DNA from: Plasmopara viticola
Lineage: Eukaryota > Oomycota > Peronosporomycetes > Peronosporales > Peronosporaceae
Assembly: GCA_001695595.3 (NCBI GenBank)
Contig: MBPM02000046.1
Coordinates: 310,001-374,000, forward strand
DNA: 64,000 bases
Direction: 5' to 3'
In this document: in pieces, positions 1 through 11,639 of the stretch
How the letters are laid out: the number at the start of each line of letters is the position of its first letter
Numbering within the stretch: position 1 is the first letter of the stretch
Translations under genes and position numbers: made by a program
Notes under the pieces: model-generated
Seen by the model: the letters and a program-made list of their open reading frames with translations, nothing else
The model's database searches: none
Told to the model about the DNA's origin: nothing

Positions 1-149
1 GGGAGACCACGTGGTAGAAAAAATACAACGCAATCACGCAATCTGATACAATGTTACACGCCTAATAACGAGAGCTTTTGCACAATCTAAATGGGAGTGC
101 AAAGTGACGTATTATAAGCTCCAAAATATCTATCAATGCTATTTATTGT

Positions 150-1034
150 GATTCTACACTACTGCGCCTTTTGCAGCGAGCAGTGTACAAAAGACGAAAA
201 ATAAAGAGCGATTGTGTCCTAAATTTACTATTCAAACATGGCAACTAACGCAATGGATGTATCGTCCGCGTGTCTTACAATACTAGCAGACAGTAATCCT
301 TTGTTATGCGATGCAAGTGCATCATTCTCTTAAGTTGCAGTCAGCGTCATAAATGTATCGATATTCTTCTTAGTTATTGCGTCAGCAGCCGTAGCACTTT
401 TCGAGGTTTTGTTGACCATTTGAACAGCTTATCTGGCAGCAACACTACTATATCGTGAATTTTAGCGTAATGCATATGTGTTGTGCCCATCCAATGGCGC
501 TTCCACCTATTAATAATAAGCTTAGAGGATCTCACCGTCGCACTTATCGAACTGGTGACAGGATCTGAGCGCAGAGCTCACTAGACGACAGTCAAGGGCT
601 GCTTGATAAAATCATAAGACTGCAGCTTTATTTTCAGTACTGTCAAGCTTTACGTCCATTCTGGCTCGCGCCTATGTGCAATTGAGTGCTAGCATGTACT
701 AGTCGCGCATGACACAGCACTTTGCGTTCCACATACTCAAGCCATTTTAAAGGAACCTCTTTGACACGAAATACTTGAGTGAATCAGGGCTTTTATCGCT
801 TGAGTTCAGTCAGCCCTTTAAGTAAGACTGCTGCACACCGCACAGCATCTATACGATATTGAAAAGATGTACCGAGCCTTCATCGTGCTTACTTGTGTTA
901 AAGCATCCAATGAACGCGAACACAATATGATATTACAGAGACGGTCAATTTAGAAAAATATAAACAAATTCAGCTACATGTACGTAAGGGTTGTACAGCT
1001 AAATAGTATGTTGGGCTGACCTGAGTATTGAATC
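150..1034 (+). repeat. U2-upstream duplicated block, copy 1
   Basis: The sequence before the first U2 gene can be matched by eye to 11640-12438 and to about 52900-54090. Shared landmarks are an 'acaaaagacgaaa'-type segment near 190, 'ggttatgcgatgca'-type sequence near 300 and a 'gcgtcagcag' segment near 385. The three copies have diverged by substitutions and indels. No intact gene is seen here. The last ~60 bp also match the reverse complement of 60307-60365 beside the fourth U2, so these bases probably hold the U2 promoter. Confidence 0.6.
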
Positions 1035-1220
1035 ATACCTTCTCGGCCTTTTGGCTAAGATCAAGTGTAGTATCTGTTCTAATCAGTGTGAAAGCTGGTT
1101 TTTGCAATTTTTGCAAAGTCTATTTCACATTTATTTTTGAACTGCCTAGTTGCTGCTGGCTTGCTAGTAGCAGTTGGGACGGTCTCCGGGGGCTTACACC
1201 TTTCCCCCGTGAGGCCAACT
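1035..1220 (+). ncRNA. U2: U2 spliceosomal snRNA, intact-looking
   Basis: U2 snRNA pairs with the intron branch point in the spliceosome. The 5' end reads ATACCTTCTCGGCCTTTTGG, the near-universal U2 start, followed by AAGATCAAGTGTAGTATCTG. The branch-point recognition sequence GTAGTA is at 1067-1072. An Sm-type site AATTTTTG lies at 1106-1113, and the 3' half holds stem-loop sequence ending CCCCCGTGAGGCCAAC. The length of about 186 nt fits U2. It is almost identical to the minus-strand copy at 60122-60306. A 77-aa open frame running across it is not a gene. The 3' end is set by similarity only. Confidence 0.95.
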
Positions 1221-1619
1221 ACAAATGCAATTTTCATACTTACCTAATAATATTTGCTTAATCTTGTCTATTCTAAGCTTTGTTAATTGCACATCATCCA
1301 TACCATGCTCAGTCTAAATTTCGTGAAATATCTACAATGTCTTTCACGCTATCCAAGTTTCGTAAGGCTTCAAGTTTCATAAATCGGGACAGGAAATGGT
1401 GGAAACCTGGAGGTCAAAAAAGTGTAAGCGGTGTGCGCAGTAGGTGGTGAATTAAAGTCTGTTTATATTTTGGTCCTTAGTCGCCATGACCTTCTACTTT
1501 GCTTACTGATTTCCTTTGACTAGTGACTGACTGGCAATGCATCCGCAATCACTAACCGTCGTCATGTCCGTAATCCCATGAAATCATCTGTATACATTAT
1601 AGTAGCCTATCGTACATGT
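1221..1619. other. intergenic, nothing recognised
   Basis: Spacer between the U2 gene and the Copia remnant. It resembles the stretch after the second U2 copy (shared 'cacatcatccataccat' near 1289 and 12689), so the U2 duplication extends somewhat past the RNA. No gene seen. Confidence 0.5.
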
Positions 1620-1644
1620 CCACTTTTAACACTCCACCTCGCGC

Positions 1645-2110
1645 TCACACCACAGGCTTCTCAACCAGCGCAATCCTACTCGTGTCCGCAGCTTGGCGAG
1701 CTTGTGCCGATCCAGTGCTTTGGTCAATAGATTTGCGCACATGAGCTCGAACTGAACGTAGCGCGGTTCTCAAAAGGCCACAACGGGCAAAGTCGATGTG
1801 TTTTGCCCTCGATGACAAAGCATTATCTTCGCTCTGACAAGCACCAGCTAAATTGTCCACAAGCATCTCTATGAGAAGCGTCAGTAAAACTTCCACTCTC
1901 GTCAGCATCTCTTCTATTTCAAGGAGCTCCTGAGCCGGTTCAGACGCTGCAACACTCTTGACGTCTACCTCCTTAGTCCGACCCACAGGTATATTGTTTA
2001 GTAACACCATCGTTTGTCTGCAGCGAAATTAGTTTTGCTGTAGGACTCGTGTATTCGCGACACTGCCCTTTGCACTGGCGCGCATCTCTAGTCGCAAGTC
2101 CTTGCTCCTC
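1645..2110 (-). pseudogene. Copia RNase H region remnant
   Basis: The longest open frame (121 aa, 2010-1645) is not convincing alone. However, the nucleotide stretch aligns clearly with 12990-13500 in the second Copia copy ('caatgctttggtca', 'gtagcgcggttct' and 'ggtatattgtt' landmarks), and its position downstream of the RT fits the RNase H/3' pol region. Several stops are present. Confidence 0.55.
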
Positions 2111-2199
2111 GCGAGGTATTGTGTAATACCTTTCGCAAAAAAATAAGTCTTGCTACAGGGTCTCATGAGCTTGCCGCTCTCTCTTGTGCACAGCAAGCG

Positions 2200-2905
2200 T
2201 CATGTCAGGTTGTGAGGATCGAGCCAAGCACAGAGCACTAGAAATGATTTGATTGTTGGTTTCACAAGGTCTGCAATCGATGCTGTCCGGTCTGGAGTCA
2301 TTGTAACAATCATCACTGATTAAAATGCGAATTTGCCGACTCCAGTGTGTAAATAAATCCCGAAGCGAATCAATAGTCGCCTCCTCCCGAGCTTAGGCAC
2401 ACATACGCGTGTAACGAGCCTTCACTCGAATCTCGAGAGCTTTGAACGGGTCCTAGATTTTGATCGAAAATGATTTCATTGCTTTGGACTACCAATTGAC
2501 GCTTGTAGACGTAGTCGCAGTAACTAGGAGATCATAGATGCATCCACCGCGATCATTTCGTTTTGTAGCGCTTGTAGCGTCACTAACGGATTGTTCAATT
2601 CTTGCTTTACAGAGTCTTGTTTGCGGCAGCTGATCCTATAATCACCTTGCCTGATTACGCCCGTACAGACTCTTCTTTAGCTCGAGTGCGACATCGGCTG
2701 TACTGGCCACCTTAAATGCCCTTAACTGCTCCTCCGTAATCGGCATGCCGCTTGGTACGCCTAACAAGAACAACAGGCGCTCTTTCTTAACAGTCTTTAC
2801 ATAGGCATTCGAAAAATCACCATGTTGTGCAAGAATTTCCCTTGTGGTCGCAGTTCTCAGGATGACCTGACGTCCATCACTGCGGCGAATTAAGGAGAAA
2901 TCAAG
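2200..2905 (-). pseudogene. Copia reverse transcriptase core remnant
   Basis: Minus-strand translation of about 2860-2650 gives HGDFSNAYVKTVKKERLLF, VPSGMPITEEQL and ALELKKSLYGRN. These correspond to the Copia RT blocks usually written D-V-x-x-A-F and K-S-L-Y-G-L-K-Q. The part at 2220-2330 aligns with 15790-15920. Frameshifts interrupt the reading; it cannot be functional. Confidence 0.8.
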
Positions 2906-2971
2906 TCTTAAGACTTAGTCTTTTCCGTATGCAAAACGTCGCGCACTGAGGCTCTTTACTGCGCCGTTTGC

Positions 2972-3172
2972 TTATGTCTTTGTCTTAAGCACCCACTTAC
3001 TGAGTGGCAAGGTTACAGTGGCAGCTCGCTTGATAACGCTCCATACTTTGTTGTCTTCAAGAGCCCGGATTTCTCCGATCAAATTGCGCATCGCCTCATC
3101 GTATGTCCTGAGTTCGGCTGAAATGCTTGTAAAAGCTACTTTATTGACCCTAGGTGCTGTGCCTTCATTCAT
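2972..3172 (-). pseudogene. Copia reverse transcriptase N-terminal fragment
   Basis: A 66-aa frame ends with EIRALEDNKVWSV and SKWVLKTKT, the strongly conserved entry to Copia RT domains (a tryptophan followed by a K/R-rich block, then SKWVFK). It begins MNEGTAPRV and lies directly upstream, in element sense, of the RT core at 2900-2640. Part of a broken polyprotein. Confidence 0.8.
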
Positions 3173-3239
3173 CGGTTAGTACTTCATGTGTGGCATAAGA
3201 AGCCCGCATCGATCGTTTTTCATTCTTCTCGACCTTTTT

Positions 3240-4520
3240 TAATCTTGATCCGATCGCCACAATGCCCGACAGATATCCGCGCATCACCGTGAGTGGCAGT
3301 ATCTCAATCTTTTGGATATTAGGCTGAGATGGTGGTATATGTTCTGCGTATTGGGAAATGTCTGGCTGTTCTTGACCTATTGCGTCGCAATGATCACGTT
3401 AGTCCTCGATATGTAATGTCGATGCGGTCCCATCGCTGCGCCCGGTGAACGCCAAAACCTGCGCCTGATAAGTGAGTGAGTTGTTCTTTAATATCGGTAC
3501 ACTGTACACGTTGGCGGAGACTAAAAGCTTGCCTAATAATCACCTTAATTGGTGACGCGTGCATGAGCTTCAAGCCTGAAGGACCTCGATTTAAATTTTG
3601 CGACGAGCACTCGACAGCACCATCTCAACACAAGAGAGGGAGGCTGCCGATTATCTTAAGGTGCGCCATCTTTGGTACCATTTGGCGCATATGTTAGGCA
3701 TTGCCATACGCAGCATGAGTTTGCGCCTTGATTACCTGTCTCACCCCACAAGCTGACTTGCAAAGGAGGTCCACATTCTTTTACGTACCACTACCAAACG
3801 TAAGAAGCGCATGGACCTGGCAATTAAATCGCCCCTTAATTCTTGGTGCGCGCGGGAAAGACACGACAGTTGTTGCTTTCCCCCATTTGTGTAATCGGTC
3901 CTTTCAGTTCCGAACATATTACACCTCCGATTCGATCACTGAGTGAGTGCACACCGGTGTCCTTCTTGTACTGCCCGTTTTTCGTCTGCTTTGCTTGTGC
4001 GCACGTGATACACACCACCCGGCAAGTTTCGATCAACCGAATTACAGACCTAGGCTTGCACGCCATCCTTTCAATCGTGTCGTAAGCGGGATGGTCAAAG
4101 CGTTAGCAGAAGAGCATTCACATGTTCTCATGCACAAAACCATTATCCTGGTGTGATGTTTCATCATTCGCAACCACAACCGAACCAACTCTTCTCACGT
4201 CGGCTTTTTATTACTTGCGCTTCTAGAACGAGCACATCGTTAAATATTTTCAGGTCGGACACAATGTCAGGAGCAGTGAGGAAGAGAAGCGTTCGACGAT
4301 TGTTCTACAATTAGATTTTATATTTTTTGTGATCTTTCCATACAAGCTAATATTGCGAAACAGCAACGGCGTAATAAAACTTCGACCAGCCGGATCACGC
4401 TTGTTTTTCCACACGCCATCACGTAAAGCAACTCACGTCCTCTCGTCGTGGGCCGTAACGTTTTTCCGTCGGAAAAAAAATCACTGGTCGTCACGTTCCG
4501 ATTAATCCTCGGTAAGCACA
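3240..4520 (-). pseudogene. Copia integrase region remnant
   Basis: The 76-aa minus frame at 4066-3836 contains CRVVCITCAQAKQTKNGQ, KKDTGVHSLSDRIGGVICS and ELKGPIT. This is the end of the GAG-pre-integrase domain and the first strand of the integrase core (canonical 'D.cGP'; here ICSELKGPI). Downstream pieces at 3476-3697 align with 17137-17230 in copy 2. Many stops; the catalytic D,D,E set cannot be traced. Confidence 0.8.
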
Positions 4521-4569
4521 TTCTTTGTTAAAGAGATTTCATCTGGACCCGCGATACAAGGGCCACGAC

Positions 4570-5860
4570 TTGTTCATGGCCGTGTTGTCGTGCACGAATA
4601 GCGCATAGTCGGCAACGTCCTCAGTTCTGACACTGTTCTGCTAATCTCCCTTGGCACGCACAGAGAACACTTTGCGCATACCAGTGTGTAGCTTTTTCTC
4701 AGGTGCATGCAATACAAATTATTTGACAAACGAGGCGGCACTTCGTGTGTCCCACTCGAACGATTGCGCAATATGTGCAAGCTCTTCAGCTTGGACTAGA
4801 TAGTCGACTCGGTTTCCGTCGTGTTTGGCACCTTATGCAGCTCACTTGACGCACAGAGAACAATGTTGTCAAGCACCTGCGCGTCGGCACCGCACACGCT
4901 TCACTTTCTCCTTCCAAGGAAATGTGAAGCTTGGACCAGGTTTGCTTGAGATCCTTTTGCTCGTATACAACTTCATCCACTCGAACCCGATGATCGTAGT
5001 CTTGGACGCCTGATGCATTTTCTCCATGACGTGGGCATGCGCTGGGTACTGGCAAAACCCCGTGTCGACCCATATGTTGCCGTTGCTGTGACACTCAGGT
5101 AGAGACCCAGAAGGTCAGGCTTAGCGTCTTTGGACCGTTCAAAACCAAATGCGGCTTGTGTGTACCGAATCTGGCGCATACACATTCTTTTCCAGCCCAG
5201 AAAAACGGAGTTCAGGCCTCGTGTAGCTCCAAGCCACCAAACTTGCGGATCATCAATCTTTGTTGACAGAAATTCCGGACCTGCATTGATTACTGCGCCT
5301 CCGATATCATTTGACGCATGTAATCTCGCGCCGTCGATTCTTCGATCCTTAAGTGCGATATGGCACTACTTGTGGTACTCGCCATTGAAATTCACCTTAG
5401 CGTGCTCCGTGGTGCCGCAAACTTGAGCGACCCTGCTCGTTCCTTTGACGAATTGGTGACTGATCAAGATATAGATATGTATTGGTGCACCACCACAATC
5501 GTTGCCAAGTGCAGAGCGGAACATTTTCGACAAAACCGCGTACATCCTTTGCTCGTTTTCGTCACGCTTTAGATGCGAGACGTCCATTGTTGCAATTTGT
5601 GCTTGGGGGTCGGCAAGGGTCGCCAGTATTCGAGTGCTGACGTCTTCGACCCTTTCGTAGACGGTTGTACCGCCTTGCACTATCGCTAGATACGCCGCGG
5701 CTCTATTGTAGCCGCTCTCAACGTTGGTGGAGCTAGTCATTGAGCTCTTGAATTGGCATACTGCCCCGGGACTTACGGAGGTATTGCGCATGCAATTGGT
5801 ATTACTAGTAAGATCGATGCGGTGCTTCCGGCGGCAGGATGTGGCATATAGTGGTCGCAC
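4570..5860 (-). pseudogene. Copia gag region remnant
   Basis: The 102-aa frame at 5094-4786 carries GVQDYDHRVRVDEVVYEQ. Its DNA is homologous to plus-strand DNA at 13590-13680. The 164-aa frame at 5860-5366 contains FRSALGNDCGGAP; its DNA is homologous to plus-strand DNA at 15470-15600 (NCRGGAP). Position at the 5' end of the element and relation to the second copy suggest gag; no zinc knuckle was located. Confidence 0.6.
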
Positions 5861-5882
5861 TAAGTCCTAGTGGTGTTGCTGC

Positions 5883-6167
5883 GTGCTGCTGAGAGAGTTG
5901 ATACGGTATATAACTCAGTATACTTCAAATGGCAACACCTATCACACTACCGCTGGTGTCGAGGTAAGCGCAAGGGTCGTTGCCAACGATAATATCTTCC
6001 TTACTTTGAGTAGAAAGCAGTTGATCGTCGGACACTTTTTACCTTTAGGCAGCATAAAAGCGAAGAGAGCAATCAAACAGGGCTTTCAACAGTATTGCAA
6101 AAACGTGACGCGACCGATTCTGTTTGGCGTAGATGGGCATCTCTTGTTAAAGTTAATTTGCGTGTAA
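5883..6167 (+). other. unidentified 94-codon open frame with a repeated peptide
   Basis: The frame begins at GTG and contains AGVEVSARVVANDNIFLTLS. Minus-strand translation near 59830-59760 gives the similar GVEVIAGGVASDNISVTLG, so this is a fragment of a repeated coding sequence, not a solitary gene. No domain recognised. It probably belongs to the same old mobile family as the 14.7, 48.4 and 59.4 kb remnants. Confidence 0.35.
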
Positions 6168-6179
6168 GAGCGGCAGCGA

Positions 6180-7600
6180 CGAGTTCGTACGATACAGGTT
6201 GGGAACATTGCTTTTAATTTCCTGCTATCTAATTCGAATTGCACCCGTCAGGACGTAGATCAACAGCACTAGCGATACTTAAATTTGAGCCTGTTATTTT
6301 CAAAAGGGCCATCATCCAAAGTCGCTTTGTATGCCGGCCTGCACATCTAGTTCATAAATCTGTTACCGTATGCCCAGATCTGACTACCTAGTATGCAGCA
6401 TTCGAGAAATTCAAATATTACATTTGTTTCTTTCGAGTACTCAAAAGTCTTTACGACCGTATTCTTCTGCTTTTATAGAAAAGAGCTGCTGGTAAAATGC
6501 GCCATCAAAAGGCAGTCAAGATGATCTACACATTCTTTAGATCGTCAAAAATTGCCAACTTTTAGTCTATAATCTTTAATGTAACTTTATATGACTACTT
6601 TCAAAATTACAAGCTGAGGCCTACAGCGTATTTGTACATGTAAGCTTATTGGTGCAAATCCTTTACTAAAGCCCAGATGTGTACTCGTGCAAAACGAACC
6701 ATGCGAGTATGATAAGTATGCAAGGTATACAAAGTTGAGCTGCATATTTCAGCTATCGCTAGTAATTTGCTTTCTCTGCCTCAAAGATTAAGAGGAAGGT
6801 ATAAATAATTTAAAAACCAACTGAAAGCAGTGTACAACTGATGTTTCAAGCATATTTTTGTGTTTTCCGTATCATCTCTTGCTTTGAAAAGGCTTCATCG
6901 AAGAGAGATACGTGAAAAAATCAGTTTTGAACGTCGAACGATTTACGATTAGCAGCTACCGCATGTCGTGAGTTGCGATAGCTCCTTGCACTAAGGAGGC
7001 GTGCACAAAAGCACATGTTCTTTTGGTGAACAACCGCTAGATCCACGCGATCATAAGAGGATCGTTACAATTGTGTAAATGTAATATCCTCAACTGTATG
7101 CCTTCGTATGCAAACCGACAAAGCTACCGTTCTTAAAGTCATCGCCAAGCGAAATACCAGCTAGTTTTTACTGTATCATATATTTTCCCAGATACAATAC
7201 TCCATGTTCTAATTACTCAGTTTGCTCTCATATTCGCCGCCGCCAATAATTACAACCTCGTCTCGCCCCAGGTTTATTAAAGCTGTTAGCATAAGCCGCG
7301 CCGTTAAAGTTAGCTACCAACAGAAAATGGCGCTCTATTGGAGAACAATATAGGCCCTACTATCGGTGTGTGGCTAATGTTGTAACGGTTGTTTTTGTTG
7401 TAAAACAACTCGATTGCATGATACACGTCATACCAGTTTTCTAATTCAGTAAGAAGGTAGAGCAATAGTACGAAGAGGTTAGCTTAAAAGTAGCACATGG
7501 CTCAATGACCAATACTCAGTGCATGTAAAAAATCGTGCAAAGTATAATGCTATTTTTTGATTGCATGTCCTTTGCCCCCCCTCATGGTGTGATACATAAC
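6180..7600 (+). repeat. long duplication R1, copy 1
   Basis: It aligns with 18570-20660 in the same orientation. Landmarks are 'gtagatcaacag(c)a/gctagc' near 6255 and 18638, 'caaaccga(c)aaag' near 7112 and 19675, and 'attcagtaagaagg' near 7443 and 20541. This copy holds no open frame of note. The middle (after about 7160) lacks a ~650-bp segment present in copy 2, which there carries an 84-codon frame. Origin unknown. Confidence 0.6.
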
Positions 7601-8525
7601 TATCGGCGTACATTGCGTTTCGGCATTTTGGCACGCCATACTAAAGCAGCAACGCCATACACGACCATATAGCCTAGTTCCTATCTAGTCTCACAATTGT
7701 CGAACTTTACTTTACTTTTCCTTTTCCAGTGTTCCAGTGTTTCCGCATTTAAACATTTTCTACCAGGATGGCATGTAAAAGAGCAGTCATGAAGCTAAAA
7801 TAGAGGTATTTTACCCAATTCACAATTTTGCACAACGCGCTATTTTACATTGCAGAATAAATGCTCGAACCAGTCGACATCAAAAATTGTCGAGCACTGG
7901 TGTCATTAATACGCACTATGTCCTTCTCGCGTCTGGGTGGCGGTGCCCGCGCCCACCGCATACTCTCAGCAAATTACTGGCAGCTCATTTGCATGTCCGA
8001 GCAAAGGTTGAAAGAGTCATCTATCCATTGTACATGAAAAGTTATTTGTTATAAGCATGCCTTTAAACGGGTGGAACATACCTGAGGGCGCTAGCCTTGC
8101 CGAAAATTTAAACAGACTCTACCTCACTTTGCAAGAAGCAGCGTCATTTTGCTGCAAAACGGCTCTTTGTTCGTTCCCAACTATGTATCGGAGTCCTTTA
8201 AGCAAGGCATTGCTTGAAGTTTGAAGTTTGATTAAAGTCTCGTTGCTTTAGCTCAATACATTAAAAGGGCTTCGTGTGCGCCTGGACTCATGTTTGCTGG
8301 TTTTTAAAGGAGCAAGCAATTGCGATGAGTACAATGCACACGTGTCATACTCTCTAGCGATCAATAGCATTGAACAAGTTTCCAGTGAGTTTTGATGAAA
8401 TTTATAACAGATTGGAATATACAAGGAAGGAAAGTGAGTTAAATGGGTGCGTTACCAACCGCAAAAATTAGACGTTTATCTGCATTCACTACGGCTTACT
8501 CCATTGGAATAGATGCGCACTCTTA
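7601..8525. repeat. effector 3'-flanking block, copy A
   Basis: No gene. From about 8010 on, the stretch matches the sequence beyond the 3' ends of the other effector copies. 'gggcgctagccttgccgaaaa' near 8087 recurs near 40209 and 63958, and 'gcgcctggac' near 8278 recurs near 40409 and 63237. The block is part of the duplicated effector unit. Confidence 0.6.
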
Positions 8526-8897
8526 TCATTTCATGTTATTTTTTCTGATATCATCCTCTCTGTTCCCATGGTGAGGTCGACTGTTGTGGTTACGTATACC
8601 TTGCGCCAGAACTTTGCGAGAAGTTCCATAAACAGTCGTTGCTCCACCAGCAGCTTCCTCAGACGCTTGAGCCTCGGTTTCTGTCTTCGCGGCTTTGGCG
8701 GCCGCCGCGTCAATTTTCGGAGCCGTCAATCTGAATCCTTTGAACAAATTGGGCAAACTGCTCCTTTCTTCATCTTTGTCAGCTTTTTCAAAGAGATTGC
8801 TTCGAAGGTGCTGAGAGCCTTGTTTGGCGTCCACGGTACCGTGCGTGGTGGTCAGGAATGTCGCTAGAATGAGCACGAAAACGCCCGATCGACGCAT
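8526..8897 (-). CDS. secreted RxLR-type (QHLR/DEER) effector 1
   Basis: 123-aa predicted host-directed effector. Residues ~1-20 (MRRSGVFVLILATFLTTTHG) form a signal peptide with a hydrophobic core and likely cleavage after THG. QHLRSN follows at ~29 and the acidic DEER at ~42, the usual spacing for RxLR-EER proteins, with Q in place of R as in QXLR effectors of some downy mildews. The C-terminus is rich in Ala, Lys and Glu; no WY fold recognised. The start is set by AGCATGCGTCG, shared with the paralogues, and by the promoter motif just upstream. It shares its N-terminus with effectors 2-5; the tail HNSRPHHGNRE resembles effector 5 (HNAQPHHSKGK). Secretion and motif roles come from family knowledge. 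Confidence 0.88.
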   Translation of the reverse strand: MRRSGVFVLILATFLTTTHGTVDAKQGSQHLRSNLFEKADKDEERSSLPNLFKGFRLTAPKIDAAAAKAAKTETEAQASEEAAGGATTVYGTSRKVLAQGIRNHNSRPHHGNREDDIRKNNMK

Positions 8898-8916
8898 GCT
8901 TCACCACTTGCAATGC

Positions 8917-8932
8917 AAAACGAAAAGTGAGC
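8917..8932 (-). promoter_or_regulatory. Inr+FPR-like core promoter of effector 1
   Basis: The minus strand reads GCTCACTTTTCGTTTT, 14 of 16 positions of the oomycete core consensus GCTCATTYYNCAWTTT, ending 19 bp before the ATG. The same site is present before effectors 2, 3 and 4. Confidence 0.6.
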
Positions 8933-10225
8933 TCTCGGTGGTACTTGGACTGCAGAAGTTTACGTGACTTAGATTGTACAATCGAAGTTTGCTCAGAACT
9001 AGCTCACTTGCAAGGATACGGACGGTACGTAGCCAGATAGTGTGACAATAAACTTGACCTTCCTCCTTCCTCTTGCGAAAGATACGTGGACTGACGTCAC
9101 AGCGTACGACCAACAATACAATAAATTAATCTTGTAAACCTGGACGCGGCGTGGCGACAAAGAGCCCTTTACAATGATGTGCTAGAATTGGTGGGGACAA
9201 TACAATAAAATATTGTTACTACGGTACGCCGCTTTATTCCATTGAAGTTGTTAGGTGCATGTCTAACACCTGGCGTACCATGCTACCGCAGGAAGCAGAG
9301 GTCCAATAAAATCCTATTAATGTTTTCAATGTGATTCCATCCTTTTGCCCCTTTTGCAGCGCGGCAAAGTATCCTCAATTGCTTTGGCACGCCCCCATTT
9401 TCAGTCAGCGTTCATCTTATAGATCAGATCCATATGGTCCACACGACATACATCTGACAATACGAGGATGGTAGATGTGCGATATGAATCATACGTGAAC
9501 AGCCGCTCTGTTGAGAAAACTCTACACTGTCTAGTAACAGATACATAGCCTCAATTTCATTCCACTCAGCTCAACATAAATGAGCCATAAATCATGGTGC
9601 GGTCTTTGTGTATGCCTTGTAGCAGTATCTACTACTGGGGTAGCCGCACGGTGAATAAAAATGCGCAGTGGGTGCAATGGTGATGCTATGGCCGAATCAG
9701 CTTATAGTGAGCCAGAAGCTCATCAAGAATGTTGCGCATCCGTCTCGTCAATCTTGATGTTCGTCTTGTACGTACGGAGTCCGTGGCGTCCTCTTTAGTT
9801 TTCACGTGGCTTACACTGCAACCGAATCTAACCACTGGGTAAGATCGAAACACCATTCGGGAGCAACCGTTCGAGAAACATTTACCACAGCTCCTTTTTG
9901 TTACCGATAAAGTAAAGCAATTTGGTCTTGTCGTATTTTTTAGATAGGTATGCTACGAATTAGCTCATTTGCAAGGATGCGGTATCTAGCTGAATATTGC
10001 GACAATAAACATGATCTTTATCCTGTACTGGAGAGTGTCACTCTTGATCTCGATTAAGATACGTGGACAATAATGTCACAGCGTTGGATGAGCAACAGGT
10101 CAGGACGCAACCAATTGGTTCTGTCGACTCAGACGCGGCGTGGTCACAAAGAGCGCGTCGAGAATACCATACCGTTCGGGGACAATAATGAAATATTGAC
10201 ACTATCGTAGGGTTGTCATATTGAC
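8933..10225. repeat. effector 5'-flanking block, copy A, with internal duplication
   Basis: No gene. Two diverged direct copies of one segment are visible, about 8995-9260 and 9955-10225. Each runs from 'agctca(c/t)ttgcaaggat(a/g)cgg' through 'gacgcggcgtgg(c/t)gacaaagag' (approximately) to 'ggggacaata..a'. The same segment occurs once at 41405-41650. The part at 9540-9720 ('gccgcacggtgaataaaa', 'tggtgatgctatgg') recurs at 41880-42060, 44420-44570, 46560-46660 (inverted) and 50530-50680. Confidence 0.65.
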
Positions 10226-11639
10226 ATACTGAATTAACTTCCAGTCTCCGCGCAAGCTAAATGGAATGGCGAAGATACGTGCTACTTGGTCGCAAGGTTC
10301 TAAAGGAGGGACTAACCTTCATCACATCTGTTTATGCTTCCCATTGCAGGTGTCTACTAACTACTGTCTCGACTAAGTTTGGCGAGTGGGATGCGTAGAT
10401 GAGGATGAGGACGTTTTGCAACGTACTTTTGAGGAAAGACTGATTCTTAATGCTCCTTTGGACGCTTTTAAAGTCACATCTAAATCATCGTCCACTGGCG
10501 CTAGACATCTTGTCCCTGAGCAAAATTATGTGCAGAAAAGCGAAAGCAGACGCGAAACTATTTCAATCATAAGCGCCGTTTAAAAGCATGGCGTTGTCTC
10601 TACCTTCGTTCGAAGCTGTGGCGAAGAGCCACACTGCGGTACGAATACAGCGAATCTACCCATTCTTTCGTAAACATGATACTTCAGTGTTCGTTTGAAA
10701 GACATTTTTAGGTTTTAAGATTAAGTAAGCAAACATGCTGAGACACAGACTGCTGTCGACATTCACAACTTTAAAGAAGTTTGCACTGAGAACAAGGACA
10801 CATTTAGTGATGATAGTGGTTCCGCAATCTACCTCACAAATCGACAAACTTGTTTTCTTGCCGACTTTACACACTTTAAAACGATCTCAAATATCTAGTT
10901 AGATGCAAAACTACGTAGTTTGCTGCGATCAGTATTCAATGCCTGCTTGTAAACGCGAACTTTGCCTCCAATTGTTTCTGTAGATACAAATCTAACCGCG
11001 ATAGCAAGATTTACTGAATGAATGACGCCTAATTGCCTTCCACATGCGCTATAGAATCAAACTAGCCAATTGCCCATTCAATATTCCAGCAACAAGTAGA
11101 ACCGAGCAATAAAAGCTTCGGCTGGCGTAACAAATTCTGGAAACAGAAATAATGGCGGCAAAATTTCATCAGAAACGTATGAGTAGATGACGATCGTTTA
11201 GGACTCGTAGTTTTGACTCTTCTTGTACAATCCTTCTATACTGTGTAGTATCGATATGAGCCAAGTTATGCGACAACCATTTGTTGAGGCCTTCGCAGCC
11301 CTAAGCTGTAGCCTTTGACAGAAAATTTTTTTTTGAGCTTGTCAATAATTTGACTCATCAACCTTGAGTTTGCAGAAGAAGCAGCCAGCTTCAACCGTGG
11401 CCTTTTAAGATTCTATCAGAGTTTACGCATTTGTGGTTGTCTTAAAGTTCTCGTTAATAAAACGCGCGGCTAGAATAAAAGACTTGTACCCTAAAAAAAA
11501 ATATTAGCATCTTGAAAAACGAGGCTTTGTCGACCGTGAAGCCTTGCCAAATTAATTGCATTGTCGCATACGCGCTTTTTCTTACCGTACCACAAATACC
11601 CTCATTATGAGCGCAAGATTAGCATCTCAAGCAAGTTTT
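10226..11639. other. gene-poor spacer with repeat fragments
   Basis: No convincing gene. A 65-codon GTG-initiated frame at 10386-10583 contains EDEDVLQRTFEER but has no signal peptide and an in-frame stop just upstream. The stretch 10500-10650 resembles 43060-43180 ('aagcatggc(g/a)ttg', 'cgttcgaagctgtgg'). The stretch 10740-11060 resembles 51640-51900 ('ttgcgatcagtaatca(a/c)(t/c)gc(a)tgcttgtaa'). Confidence 0.45.

Larger units (their letters stand above)
1620..5860 (-). mobile_element. decayed Ty1/Copia retrotransposon, copy 1
   Basis: Read on the minus strand, this stretch gives gag, integrase, reverse transcriptase and RNase H pieces in Copia order (gag at high coordinates, RNase H at low). 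All frames are broken by stops and frameshifts. Peptides typical of plant and oomycete Copia elements are visible: CAQAKQTKNGQ before the integrase, EIRALEDNKVWSV and SKWVLKTKT at the RT start, GDFSNAYVK and KSLYGRN in the RT. No LTR pair was found, so the ends are approximate. The same family recurs, rearranged, at 12.8-17.7 kb. Confidence 0.85.

Noticed and set aside
1028..1261. 77-codon open frame across the first U2 gene (and its counterpart at 60080-60316)
   Set aside because: It exists only because the U2 RNA sequence happens to be open in one frame; the RNA gene explains the conservation.
5130..5572. Plus-strand frames of 98 and 70 codons
   Set aside because: Antisense to the Copia gag remnant; no motif of their own.
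10386..10583. Frame with EDEDVLQRTFEER as a possible effector
   Set aside because: Starts at GTG with a stop just upstream, no signal peptide, no RxLR-type motif, and lies in repeat-derived sequence.
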